The notes beneath the pieces are model-generated. The model did not search any database, was not told the origin of the DNA, and worked only from the letters and a program-made list of their open reading frames with translations. A stretch of 64,000 nucleotides of DNA from an uncultured bacterium (lineage in GTDB: Bacteria > Elusimicrobiota > Elusimicrobia > Elusimicrobiales > Elusimicrobiaceae): NCBI GenBank assembly GCA_949291545.1, contig CASEWB010000006.1, forward strand, positions 434,001 through 498,000, in the 5' to 3' direction. The translations under genes were made by a program, and so were the position numbers. This document shows, one piece after another, positions 31,251 to 41,651 of the stretch (its first letter is position 1; each line of letters begins with the position of its first letter).

Positions 31251-32189
31251 ATGGACGCTAAAACGAAGAAAAAATATTTGGTTACCGGTGGCGCCGGGTT
31301 TATCGGCAGCAACATTGCCAAAACCCTGGAAGCCCAAGGCCATGAAGTGACTGTGCTGGACGATTTTTCCAAAAACGGACATTTCAAAAACTTAATCGGC
31401 TTTAAGGGCGACGTCATTACCGCGGACCTGTTTGAATACATGCCCACGGATATGTATTTTGACGCCATCTTCCACGAGGCCGCCATCACCGATACCACCG
31501 TTATGGACCAAAAAGCCATGATGGAACAAAACGTGGAAGCGTTCAAAAACCTGCTGAACTTTGCGGCGGAAAACGACATTAAAAAAGTCATTTACGCTTC
31601 TTCCGCGGCTACTTACGGCAACGGCCCCGTGCCCAATGTGGAAACGCAGCCCACGCACCCGGAAAACGTGTATGGTTTTTCCAAGGTGATTATGGACAAC
31701 GTCGCCCGCCAATTTGCGGAAGACAACCACGATATGACGATTATCGGCCTGCGCTACTTTAACGTGTACGGCCCGGGTGAATACTTTAAAGGCAAAATGG
31801 CCAGCATGGTGTACCAGCTGTACAACCAAATGAAAGCCGGCAAACGCCCGCGTGTATTTAAATATGGCGAACAACAGCGCGATTTTGTGTATGTGAAAGA
31901 CATTGTCAAAATCAACCTGTGCGCGCTCAATAACGGCAAAGAAACCGGCGTCTACAACGCCGCCACCGGTATCCCGCGCGACTATAACGCCATCATTGCG
32001 TGCCTGAACAAAGAACTGGGCACCAAACTGGAACCCGAATACATCGATAATCCGTATCCGTTCTTCCAGCTTAAGACACAGGCGGATATGACGCTGGCGA
32101 AAGAAAAACTCGGCTACGAGCCGGATTATTCGTTGGAAGCCGGCATCGCCGACTATGTGTCCATCTTGGAAGGCCGCAACCAGAAATAG
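31251..32189 (+). CDS. hldD: ADP-L-glycero-D-manno-heptose 6-epimerase-like SDR enzyme inside the atp operon
   Basis: A 312-residue extended short-chain dehydrogenase. The NAD(P)-binding motif TGGAGFIGSNI is at the N-terminus, the catalytic Tyr-x3-Lys is in NVYGFSKVIMD, and the substrate region GLRYFNVYGPGEYFKGKMAS plus FQLKTQADMTLAKEKLGY match heptose epimerases. HldD makes ADP-L-glycero-D-manno-heptose for the lipopolysaccharide inner core. It starts one base after the atpA stop and atpG follows nine bases after its stop, so it is transcribed with the ATP synthase genes. No functional link is obvious. A different nucleotide-sugar epimerase is the main alternative. Confidence 0.85.
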   Translation: MDAKTKKKYLVTGGAGFIGSNIAKTLEAQGHEVTVLDDFSKNGHFKNLIGFKGDVITADLFEYMPTDMYFDAIFHEAAITDTTVMDQKAMMEQNVEAFKNLLNFAAENDIKKVIYASSAATYGNGPVPNVETQPTHPENVYGFSKVIMDNVARQFAEDNHDMTIIGLRYFNVYGPGEYFKGKMASMVYQLYNQMKAGKRPRVFKYGEQQRDFVYVKDIVKINLCALNNGKETGVYNAATGIPRDYNAIIACLNKELGTKLEPEYIDNPYPFFQLKTQADMTLAKEKLGYEPDYSLEAGIADYVSILEGRNQK

Positions 32190-32198
32190 GATTATTCC

Positions 32199-34540
<2,342 letters not shown>

Positions 34541-34543
34541 GCT

Positions 34544-34954
34544 ATGGCCAAAAAACTGACCCTAAACCTGATTACGCCGGAAAAACAGCTTATCTCCAAC
34601 CTGCAGGTGGATATGGTTATCCTGCCTGCTTTGTTGGGGGAGATGGGCATTTTGCCTGGGCACGTCAAAACGATTGTGCAGCTGGGCATGGGTTCCCTGC
34701 GCTATAAAAAGGACGGGAAGGAAGAAGAATTCGCCGCCTTGGGCGGGTTTGTGGAAGTGCTAAACGACGTGGTAAACGTGTTTGCCGAGGGAGCGGCCCT
34801 CGCCGACGAAATTGACGAGGAAGCCGAAAAGCAAAAAATCAAAGCCGCCAAGGAATCCCTCTCCCGCAAGGACGCTGACATTGATTTTGAACTCGCGGAG
34901 ATTGAAATCAAACAAGCCATCGCCCGCATGAAAGTGAAAAAGAAACATATGTAA
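34544..34954 (+). CDS. atpC: ATP synthase F1 subunit epsilon
   Basis: A 136-residue protein with the N-terminal beta sandwich (LNLITPEKQLIS, GEMGILPGH) and a C-terminal helical hairpin rich in Glu and Lys. It regulates and couples rotation. It starts three bases after atpD and a terminator follows, closing the operon. Confidence 0.95.
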   Translation: MAKKLTLNLITPEKQLISNLQVDMVILPALLGEMGILPGHVKTIVQLGMGSLRYKKDGKEEEFAALGGFVEVLNDVVNVFAEGAALADEIDEEAEKQKIKAAKESLSRKDADIDFELAEIEIKQAIARMKVKKKHM

Positions 34955-34969
34955 TTTATCGTTTCTATA

Positions 34970-34996
34970 AAAGCCCCGCTGTAAAATGGGGCTTTT
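34970..34996 (+). terminator. Terminator of the ATP synthase operon
   Basis: The stem AAGCCCC / GGGGCTT is followed by a T run. Confidence 0.88.
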
Positions 34997-35011
34997 TGTA
35001 TAGGAACCGGT

Positions 35012-35866
35012 ATGACAGACAACACACCCATTGTGGTTGGATTAGGGGAAGTGCTGTGGGACGTATTCTCCCAGCAGAAGCGGCCCGGCGGCGCCCCCGC
35101 CAACGTGGCCTATCACGCGGCGCGGTTGGGGGCGCAAGCGTTTTTGGTTAGCGCCGTAGGGGCCGATGCGGACGGACAGGAATTGCTGGCCCAACTCCAA
35201 ATGCACCACATCGCGTGCTGTACTGCACGGGTGCCATATCCCACCGGGAGAGTGGAAGTGACCCTGCACCACGGAGCGGCCACCTACCAAATCGTGGAAA
35301 ACAGCGCATGGGACCATATCCCCTTTACGCAGGAAGCCGCCCAATTGATGGCGCAGGCCGATGCAGCGTGCTTTGGCACCTTGGCCTTCCGCTCGCCGGA
35401 CACGGCGCACACCTTGCGGCAGTTGTTGGACCAAATGCGCCCGCAGGCGCTAAAAGTGTTGGACGTCAATTTGCGCCCACCGTATTATTCGGCTGCATTA
35501 TTGCAGGATTTATTGGGGCGTTGCAACGCACTTAAATTAAACGACGAAGAAGCCCCGGTGTTGGCGCCGCTCGTGGGGAATTTGTCCGCCCCGGCAGACG
35601 TTTGCCGGGCACTTTTGGAGCGCCATGCGCTGCGGTGGGTGATTTTGACAGCGGGAGCAAAATATAGCGAAATCTATACGCCCAGCGGCGTGTTGCGCCT
35701 GCCCACACCCGTTGTAAAAGTGGCGGATACGGTAGGCGCGGGGGACTCGTTTACCGGGGCTTTTATTACGGCGTTATTGCTCGGGGAAACCCTGCCCCAG
35801 GCGCACCGCCAAGCGGTGGAAACGGCCGCGTATGTGTGCGCACACCCGGGGGCTTGGCCGGAATAA
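35012..35866 (+). CDS. PfkB-family carbohydrate kinase (fructokinase-like)
   Basis: A 284-residue ribokinase-fold enzyme. The N-terminal GLGEVLWDVF and RPGGAPANVAYHAARLG match fructokinase-type members, and the C-terminal signature DTVGAGDSFTGAF carries the catalytic aspartate and anion hole. The protein phosphorylates a sugar, probably fructose; the substrate is inferred from family resemblance. It stands alone after the ATP synthase terminator, and an SPFH protein gene follows. Confidence 0.88.
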   Translation: MTDNTPIVVGLGEVLWDVFSQQKRPGGAPANVAYHAARLGAQAFLVSAVGADADGQELLAQLQMHHIACCTARVPYPTGRVEVTLHHGAATYQIVENSAWDHIPFTQEAAQLMAQADAACFGTLAFRSPDTAHTLRQLLDQMRPQALKVLDVNLRPPYYSAALLQDLLGRCNALKLNDEEAPVLAPLVGNLSAPADVCRALLERHALRWVILTAGAKYSEIYTPSGVLRLPTPVVKVADTVGAGDSFTGAFITALLLGETLPQAHRQAVETAAYVCAHPGAWPE

Positions 35867-35886
35867 AAAGATTGTTTTTAGTATCA

Positions 35887-35892
35887 TATAAT
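35887..35892 (+). promoter_or_regulatory. -10 box of the SPFH gene
   Basis: TATAAT lies 36 bases before the ATG at 35929. The intergenic AAGGAG supports that start over the longer upstream frame. Confidence 0.5.
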
Positions 35893-35928
35893 AATCTGTG
35901 CTTTGTGCAGAAAAACGAAGGAGAAAAA

Positions 35929-36738
35929 ATGCGAAATATAACACCTATTGCTGTAAATTGGAAAAAAATGGGCCTGCTGCTGGCGGTAATCGTATTGGCG
36001 GCTGTGGCGTTTGGGTCGTTCTTTACGGTATCGGCGGGCAGTGCGGCCGTCAAACTGCGGTTTGGTAAAATCGTGGGGGCATACGGCGAAGGGCTGCATT
36101 TTAAGTTGCCGGTGATTGATAAAGTGGAAAAATTTTCCGTTCGTATCAAAAAAGATTCGTTCGAAACGGAAGCGTTTTCCAAGGATTTGCAGACGGTAGG
36201 CCTCACGCTGGCGATTAACCACCGTATCCAGCCGGATACCATCGAATCCATTTACCGCAATTTGGGGCCGGAATATACCCTGACGGTTTTAAAACCAATG
36301 GTGGAAGAATGGACCAAGGCCGTTATCGCTAAATACTCCGCCGACAGTTTGATTTCTAACCGGGTGGAAGTAGCGCGCGAACTGGACCAGATTTTAAAAG
36401 AAAAAATGAAAGAAAAAGAAGTGATTGTGTCCGACATTGCCATTACCAATTTTGAATTTTCTCCCCAATTTTTAAAAGCCGTGGAGGAAAAACAAATTGC
36501 CGAACAGGAAGCCAAACGCGCCACTAATTTGGTGGAAAAAGTAAAAAAAGAGGCCGAACAAAAAATCCTGCAGGCGGAAGCGGAAGCCAAATCCCTGCGG
36601 TTGCAGCGGGAAGTGGTTTCGGATAATTTAATTAAACTGCGCCAAGTGGAGGCCCAGCTCAAAGCGATTGAAAAATGGGACGGCCGTATGCCTACTTATA
36701 TGGCGGGCGACCAAATGCCGTTTGTAATGACCAAATAA
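35929..36738 (+). CDS. SPFH/prohibitin-family membrane protein
   Basis: A 269-residue protein with one N-terminal membrane helix (GLLLAVIVLAAVAFGSFFTV), an SPFH domain (GEGLHFKLPVIDKVEKFSVRIKKDSFE...LAINHRIQPD) and a C-terminal coiled coil (EKQIAEQEAKRATNLVEKVKKEAEQK). Such proteins form large ring assemblies that organise membranes or regulate FtsH protease. ATG 35929 is chosen because AAGGAG lies just upstream. The ftsH gene is not in the window. Confidence 0.9.
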   Translation: MRNITPIAVNWKKMGLLLAVIVLAAVAFGSFFTVSAGSAAVKLRFGKIVGAYGEGLHFKLPVIDKVEKFSVRIKKDSFETEAFSKDLQTVGLTLAINHRIQPDTIESIYRNLGPEYTLTVLKPMVEEWTKAVIAKYSADSLISNRVEVARELDQILKEKMKEKEVIVSDIAITNFEFSPQFLKAVEEKQIAEQEAKRATNLVEKVKKEAEQKILQAEAEAKSLRLQREVVSDNLIKLRQVEAQLKAIEKWDGRMPTYMAGDQMPFVMTK

Positions 36739-36765
36739 GCATTTTAAAAAACAATCGCTAAAGGG

Positions 36766-36771
36766 TATAAT
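36766..36771 (+). promoter_or_regulatory. -10 box of the Sel1-repeat gene
   Basis: TATAAT is followed by a weak AAAAGG...CCTTTT hairpin (36772-36800) in the leader before ATG 36819. The hairpin may be an attenuator or a weak terminator of the previous gene. Confidence 0.4.
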
Positions 36772-36818
36772 AAAAGGAAGGTTGAACCTCCCTTTTATTT
36801 TATGACAGCGAGTATCCT

Positions 36819-37949
36819 ATGAAAACTTTTTTTAAATTTTTCGTTTTTTTGCTTATTTTAGGTGGATTGTGCGTGTTTGCTTTTTACAAAACACCTCAGG
36901 AGCGCACCTTTGAAAAAACGCTCTCGGCCGCCTTGGCAGGCGATAAACAGGCCGCTTATCAAGTAGCGCGCCTGTATGCACAAGGCAACGGCACCGAAGC
37001 CAATGGCACCCAGGCAGCAGAGTGGTACCGCAAGGCCGCGGCGGACGGAAACCAACAGGCCGCGTGGGAATTGGCCCAGCTGTATATCCAAGGAAAGCTC
37101 GTGGCGGGCAATTTGGAAGAAGCGTCTGTCTATTTGCAGGAAGCGGCCCAGGGAGGGGAAGCCCCGGCGCAGAAAGAATTAGCCCGCTTTTACCAACAAG
37201 GGCTGGGCGGTTTGCCGGTGCAGCCCGGGGAGGCTTTGTTTTGGCAGTTGAAAGCAGCCCAAGCAGGCGACGAAGAAGCCCAAACAGCCGTGCAAGACGT
37301 GCAGCTGGAAAACCCGCAGCTATACGAAGAAGTCACCCGTTTTATGGGTGTGTTATCCCGTGCGCAAGAAGGCAACAGCCTAGCCCAGTTGGAAGCAGGC
37401 CAAGGCCTGCACACAGGCTATCCGCTGGCCCGCAACGACGCAGAAGCGTTCCGCTGGTTTACACGCGCGTGGCAGGAAGGGGACAAACTGCCGCAGGCTG
37501 CGTATGAGCTTTCGCAGTTGTATCAAAAAAGCGAGGGGGTGGAAAAGGACGAAAATAAAGCGATGGAACTTTTGGGTGCGGCGGCCCAAGCCAAAAACCC
37601 CGATGCCCAATATATGTTGGGCACGATGGCCTATGGGGCTAACCCTCCAAAATACGAAGACGCTTTTGCCTGGTTTTCCAACGCGGCGGCCGGCGGGCAG
37701 GCACAAGGCCAGTATATGACGGGCTTTATGTTGATGCAGGGGCAGGGAACGCCCAAGTCCGTCCCGCTGGCAATTCGCTTTTTCCACGATGCAGCCGAAC
37801 AAAACAACGGCGCTGCGCAGTATGTATTAGGGCAGATTTATTGGAAAGGCTTAGGAGTGCCGGTGAATAAAAAAGAAGGCGAAGTCTGGCTCCGCCGAGC
37901 GGTGGAAAACGGCAATACCGCCGCACAGGAACTTTTAAACGCCAAATAG
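36819..37949 (+). CDS. Sel1-repeat protein
   Basis: A 376-residue protein with an N-terminal hydrophobic anchor or signal (FFKFFVFLLILGGLCVFAFY) and about eight Sel1-type helical repeats, each with the pattern A...YQLG.....G.g...d...A..W...AA..G...A...L. Examples are AYQVARLYAQGNGTEANGTQAAEWYRKAA and AQYVLGQIYWKGLGVPVNK. Sel1 proteins are adaptors in envelope and signalling complexes. No enzyme domain is present. A bidirectional terminator separates it from the protease array. Confidence 0.9.
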   Translation: MKTFFKFFVFLLILGGLCVFAFYKTPQERTFEKTLSAALAGDKQAAYQVARLYAQGNGTEANGTQAAEWYRKAAADGNQQAAWELAQLYIQGKLVAGNLEEASVYLQEAAQGGEAPAQKELARFYQQGLGGLPVQPGEALFWQLKAAQAGDEEAQTAVQDVQLENPQLYEEVTRFMGVLSRAQEGNSLAQLEAGQGLHTGYPLARNDAEAFRWFTRAWQEGDKLPQAAYELSQLYQKSEGVEKDENKAMELLGAAAQAKNPDAQYMLGTMAYGANPPKYEDAFAWFSNAAAGGQAQGQYMTGFMLMQGQGTPKSVPLAIRFFHDAAEQNNGAAQYVLGQIYWKGLGVPVNKKEGEVWLRRAVENGNTAAQELLNAK

Positions 37950-37964
37950 ACCGATAGACAACCT

Positions 37965-38000
37965 AAAACCCCCGGGGAAGATTCTCCCTGGGGGTTTTTA
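37965..38000. terminator. Bidirectional terminator between the Sel1 gene and the protease array
   Basis: AAAACCCCC and GGGGGTTTT flank a GC-rich loop, with A and T tracts on both sides. It can serve the Sel1 gene (plus) and the protease operon (minus). Confidence 0.85.
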
Positions 38001-38003
38001 TCA

Positions 38004-39224
38004 CTACAAATCTGCTATTTTTAGGGGAATGTGAGTCACCTCCCCTGTGGGCAAATGGACGCTGAGCAATTCTTTTTGCTCCACCCCCGCGCCGATTTCT
38101 TCCGGACCGCCTCGGATAATGAGCAGCGATAAATCGGTGGCGTGGTTTAGCGGGAGTAAATTTTCCAAATGTTGGTAATCTACGGCTTTTTCGTCGTGCC
38201 ACAGCAAGCGGTTCCCAACGGGTTTCCCATTGTTTTGGGTGTTTACCGCTGCAATGTATTCGTCTAGCCGAATGGTCCCAATTTTGCGCCCGGACAGCAC
38301 CAAATCATACGTTTGCATTTCGCCGGTTTTGGCGGTTTTCACCAAGTCCGCCAACAAACGGACGGGCACCGCGTAGCTTTCCTTTTTGCTGGTGGAACTG
38401 CCACAATGCACGCCCACTACCTGGTTTTGTTTATTTAACAGCGGGCCGCCGCACGCACCGGCGCGCACCAAGCCGCCAAATTCAAATGATGTTATCAGCC
38501 GCCCCGGGGTGGTTTCTTTTATCGTGCGGTTAGGCACGATACGAAAACTCCCTTGAAAAAAACCGTAGGAGCGCACTTTTTCCCCCACGGACGGGGTTTG
38601 GGTGGCCAACGGAAGCGGGCGGATATATGGGGCGGCGTCCGGGGGAACGTCAAACAGCGCTACGTCCGCCCGGCCCATCGTGCCGGAGGTGATAAATTTG
38701 ACGGGGAAATGTTTTTCTTCGCCGGACGGCTGACGCAGGAAAATATAAAAATTGTCAAACATAATATCTTGCGCGTGGGCCACCGTTACGCCCAACAAAC
38801 GTTTTTGTCCGTTCCAATCGGCTTCTATAAAGAAGGCGGAAGCGTTCATGGGAGTAAAGGACGACAAGGCCGGATTTTCAAGCCGTGCCACCGTTTGCAA
38901 AAAGAGTTCGTCCAAGGCGTGCGGCGCAAGCGCGGGCGCGCGGCGGGAAAGGCCCGAGTTGATATGATGGCGCCTGTTGGCTGCTTGTGTGCGGGCCGCG
39001 GCCGGCAACGGCAGGGGGCGCCGCTGTGGGGTGGAAATTGTTGGGCGGTGGGTTTGTTTAAAGGCTTGTGCAAGGCGGCGTTGCAAACCCGCTATTTTAA
39101 TAGATACTTGGTTCGTTTTAAACAGTGTAGGTTTAACACGCAAGGGCAGTTTGTGTTGGGCTTGCACGGGGGATATGCCACACAGGCAACACAACAAACA
39201 ACAACATAAAACACGAAAGTACAT
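38004..39224 (-). CDS. Exported chymotrypsin-fold cysteine protease, paralogue A
   Basis: A 406-residue protein with a signal peptide (cleavage near PVQA-Q), a basic, Pro- and Ala-rich region to about residue 110, a protease domain and a C-terminal domain of about 110 residues. The triad positions are His150 (GVTVAHAQD), Asp187 (GRADVALFDV) and Cys258 (RAGACGGPLLN), where trypsin-like enzymes have serine. Fifteen residues after the Cys lies GVHCGS, resembling the glutamine-pocket histidine motif of viral 3C proteases. It is the last gene of a four-paralogue minus-strand operon. An active cysteine protease is inferred and not shown. Confidence 0.8.
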   Translation of the reverse strand: MYFRVLCCCLLCCLCGISPVQAQHKLPLRVKPTLFKTNQVSIKIAGLQRRLAQAFKQTHRPTISTPQRRPLPLPAAARTQAANRRHHINSGLSRRAPALAPHALDELFLQTVARLENPALSSFTPMNASAFFIEADWNGQKRLLGVTVAHAQDIMFDNFYIFLRQPSGEEKHFPVKFITSGTMGRADVALFDVPPDAAPYIRPLPLATQTPSVGEKVRSYGFFQGSFRIVPNRTIKETTPGRLITSFEFGGLVRAGACGGPLLNKQNQVVGVHCGSSTSKKESYAVPVRLLADLVKTAKTGEMQTYDLVLSGRKIGTIRLDEYIAAVNTQNNGKPVGNRLLWHDEKAVDYQHLENLLPLNHATDLSLLIIRGGPEEIGAGVEQKELLSVHLPTGEVTHIPLKIADL

Positions 39225-39228
39225 ATTT

Positions 39229-40416
39229 TTATTCTCTTATTACAACTTGTTTGGAATCCATATTCAATTCGTACCAATATACGCGGCGTTTAACGGAGGA
39301 GAGGTCCCCTTGGTGGACGACTACGCGGAAAATATCGTGCGGTTTTAAATCAAAAAAGCGTTCCAGGTGGTTGTAATCCATAAACGGATAAGCCGGCACC
39401 GTTTTAAACAAGCGGCCATTGCGCACTTGTTGAATGGCGTGTATATTCTCGTCCGGGTACAGGAACCCAATGGGGTGCCCCCATAATTTTAACCGGGTGC
39501 CTTGGGGGTGTGTGTTGGCGTTTGCTATTTTACGCACCCAGGTAATGGGGACCGCCTGATTAAAAGAATTAATGGGCGAAGCAAAATGCCGCGCAACCAA
39601 GGAATACCAGGCACTGTTTTGGGCTGTTTCGGTAGTGACGACCCCTGTAAAAACGCCAATTACTTTCCCATTATACAAGAGCGGGGAACCGCAATAGCCG
39701 CTGCGGATAGGGTAGTCCTGGTAGCGGGTTAAAATGCGGTGTGTGCTGGCAAAAAACACTTGGATTTGGGGAAACCAGCCAAAATTGCCGTGCGAAAACC
39801 CGGCCGACTGCAATGAAGCAGATAAACTGGGGAGATCATATTCCGGCAGCAGCGGGGTGAGGTAGGGAAGGGCTTGCGAGGGAATTTCAAACAGAGCAAC
39901 ATCTGCTCCGTGGATGTTCCCTTCGCGGACGGAATTTACTTGAAATTGCACCGGTTTGCCTTGGGGGGTGTGCACCGTCATATAAGGGGAACGCCCGATG
40001 TCGTCTAATACATGGCGGGCGGTTACGCCCCATATTTTTCCGTCTAAATTAATGGCGAAAGCGGAGCCTTTGCCGTGGCTGGAGGGAGAAGCCTGCAGGG
40101 TAAATACTGCCCGCCGGATAAACAGTGGTGCGGGGCGGAGCGGACGGGGCGAGGCCGGGGTAGTAGGTTGTATAAACAAGGGGGAAGCCACGGCTAATGT
40201 ATGCTTGTGGGCCAAGCCGGCCGCCGCTGAGGCGGCCAGAAACTTTTGGTTTAGGCGGGTCCAGGTTCCGCCCGAAATGCGGGCGGGAAGCTGTTTGATG
40301 GTGGCGATTTTTTGCAAAAATTTTTGGAAATTTTTTTGCGCACAAGCAGGCGTCCAACTTCCGTTGGACGCGAGTAAGCCGGCACAAAGAAGCAAAGCCA
40401 AAAATTTATTTTGCAT
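39229..40416 (-). CDS. Exported chymotrypsin-fold cysteine protease, paralogue B
   Basis: A 395-residue paralogue with signal peptide (near TPACA-Q), linker, protease domain and C-terminal domain. The triad positions are His135 (GVTARHVLDD), Asp172 (GADVALFEI) and Cys242 (SGYCGSPLL). The sequence around the Cys is close to the SGYCGG of rhinovirus 3C protease as I recall it. The second motif reads GVFTG, with Phe instead of His, so its S1 pocket would differ from A and D. Its start overlaps the stop of paralogue C (TAATG at 40414-40418). The last 20 residues (VYWYELNMDSKQV) share a pattern with the ends of C and D. Confidence 0.8.
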   Translation of the reverse strand: MQNKFLALLLCAGLLASNGSWTPACAQKNFQKFLQKIATIKQLPARISGGTWTRLNQKFLAASAAAGLAHKHTLAVASPLFIQPTTPASPRPLRPAPLFIRRAVFTLQASPSSHGKGSAFAINLDGKIWGVTARHVLDDIGRSPYMTVHTPQGKPVQFQVNSVREGNIHGADVALFEIPSQALPYLTPLLPEYDLPSLSASLQSAGFSHGNFGWFPQIQVFFASTHRILTRYQDYPIRSGYCGSPLLYNGKVIGVFTGVVTTETAQNSAWYSLVARHFASPINSFNQAVPITWVRKIANANTHPQGTRLKLWGHPIGFLYPDENIHAIQQVRNGRLFKTVPAYPFMDYNHLERFFDLKPHDIFRVVVHQGDLSSVKRRVYWYELNMDSKQVVIRE

Positions 40417-41651
40417 TAACGCAAATCTCCTTTCTTTTCCACTTTCCGTGTGTCTAAGTGTATCAAATAGCCGTATGTTTGGGTACGGTTTTTGTTAATG
40501 ACAATTTCGGCTTGGGCGGCGCCTTTCATATTAAATAAACCTTCCATCGCCCATAAGTTAATAAAGGGGTTGCGCATCAGGCGGGTATAATGTCCGTCGG
40601 CATAGCGCACCGCAACACTTTCTACAAATTCATTAGGCGCCAGCTGCCCGACGCGTATTCCGTCAAACAACATGGTGCGCGGCGCTTCGGACGGATTGTA
40701 ATACGACCGAAGCAAATCATACGCGCGGGAAATAGGGACAATTTCGCTGATGCGGGATAAATCCGCCCGCGGCAGACGCTGCAAATGTTGGCGCGCGTAG
40801 TACCACTGTTGGCCTTCTTCTTTGGGGGAATAGCCGCCCACTTCTATCCCGATAGCCTGCCCTTTGCCGTTTAACACCAAACTGCCGCAAAAACCAGGGC
40901 GCGGGACATTGCTGGACGGAAAGTTGGCGACAATTCTTTCACTGCCGGCAAACAATACTTTCCGCAATGTTTTTTTGTATTGTCCGGCGCTAAAGCCAAA
41001 CGTAAATAAAGAAGTTCCCAGTTCCGGTTCTTGGGTGGCGGCTATTACAGGCAGGGCGACTTGCGCCACCTGCTGCGGCAGTTTAATCAGCGCTGCATTA
41101 AGCCCGTATTTGCGGCCGGTCAGCACCACTTCGGCCGGGTAAGTGTATTCGTGCCCGTTGGCATAAAAAGTAACGTTTACGTTGGGCCCCATATGGCGCA
41201 CAACATGCGCGGCCGACAAGCCCCATAAGATGGTTTTCCCTTCGCGCTGTTCTGCAAAGACAAAGCCGCTCCCTTTAAACGCGTTTTTAACGCCCGCTTC
41301 GGACACGGTAAAAATAAAATGGCGGATATGCTGTTCGAACGGGGTTAATTGAGGTTTGCGGAAGAATGAGGTTTTTACTTGGGCCGCCTCAGAAATGGAG
41401 CGGGACAGATTTAAGGCTTTTTGGGGCGTCATTCCCGGCACGGCAAACGGCGGCTGATTGGGCACCACCGTCCAGCGGTGCGTTTTTAAAACAATAGTCG
41501 GCCGCGGGACGGAAACCAAAATCTTTTTGAGATTAGTGGACCACGCTTTTTCCCCGGCGCGGACCAAACTGTTTTGTGCGTATGCTTGCCCGGCCAAAAG
41601 GCAGGCAAGCATAGACACACAAAACACATTCGTAAATTTTTTCATATACAT
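40416..41651 (-). CDS. Exported chymotrypsin-fold cysteine protease-like protein, paralogue C
   Basis: A 411-residue paralogue with signal peptide (near QAYA-Q). His149 (GLSAAHVVRH) and Cys255 (RPGFCGSLVL) are present, but the acid position reads YGLNAALIKL, with Asn185 in place of Asp. A Cys-His dyad can suffice in some viral relatives, so activity is not excluded. The second motif is GIEVGG, with Glu where A and D have His. ATG 41651 is used because it overlaps the stop of paralogue D (TAATG); the track-style GTG start is less likely. The C-terminal domain ends with RTQTYGYLIHLDTRKV. Confidence 0.78.
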   Translation of the reverse strand: MYMKKFTNVFCVSMLACLLAGQAYAQNSLVRAGEKAWSTNLKKILVSVPRPTIVLKTHRWTVVPNQPPFAVPGMTPQKALNLSRSISEAAQVKTSFFRKPQLTPFEQHIRHFIFTVSEAGVKNAFKGSGFVFAEQREGKTILWGLSAAHVVRHMGPNVNVTFYANGHEYTYPAEVVLTGRKYGLNAALIKLPQQVAQVALPVIAATQEPELGTSLFTFGFSAGQYKKTLRKVLFAGSERIVANFPSSNVPRPGFCGSLVLNGKGQAIGIEVGGYSPKEEGQQWYYARQHLQRLPRADLSRISEIVPISRAYDLLRSYYNPSEAPRTMLFDGIRVGQLAPNEFVESVAVRYADGHYTRLMRNPFINLWAMEGLFNMKGAAQAEIVINKNRTQTYGYLIHLDTRKVEKKGDLR

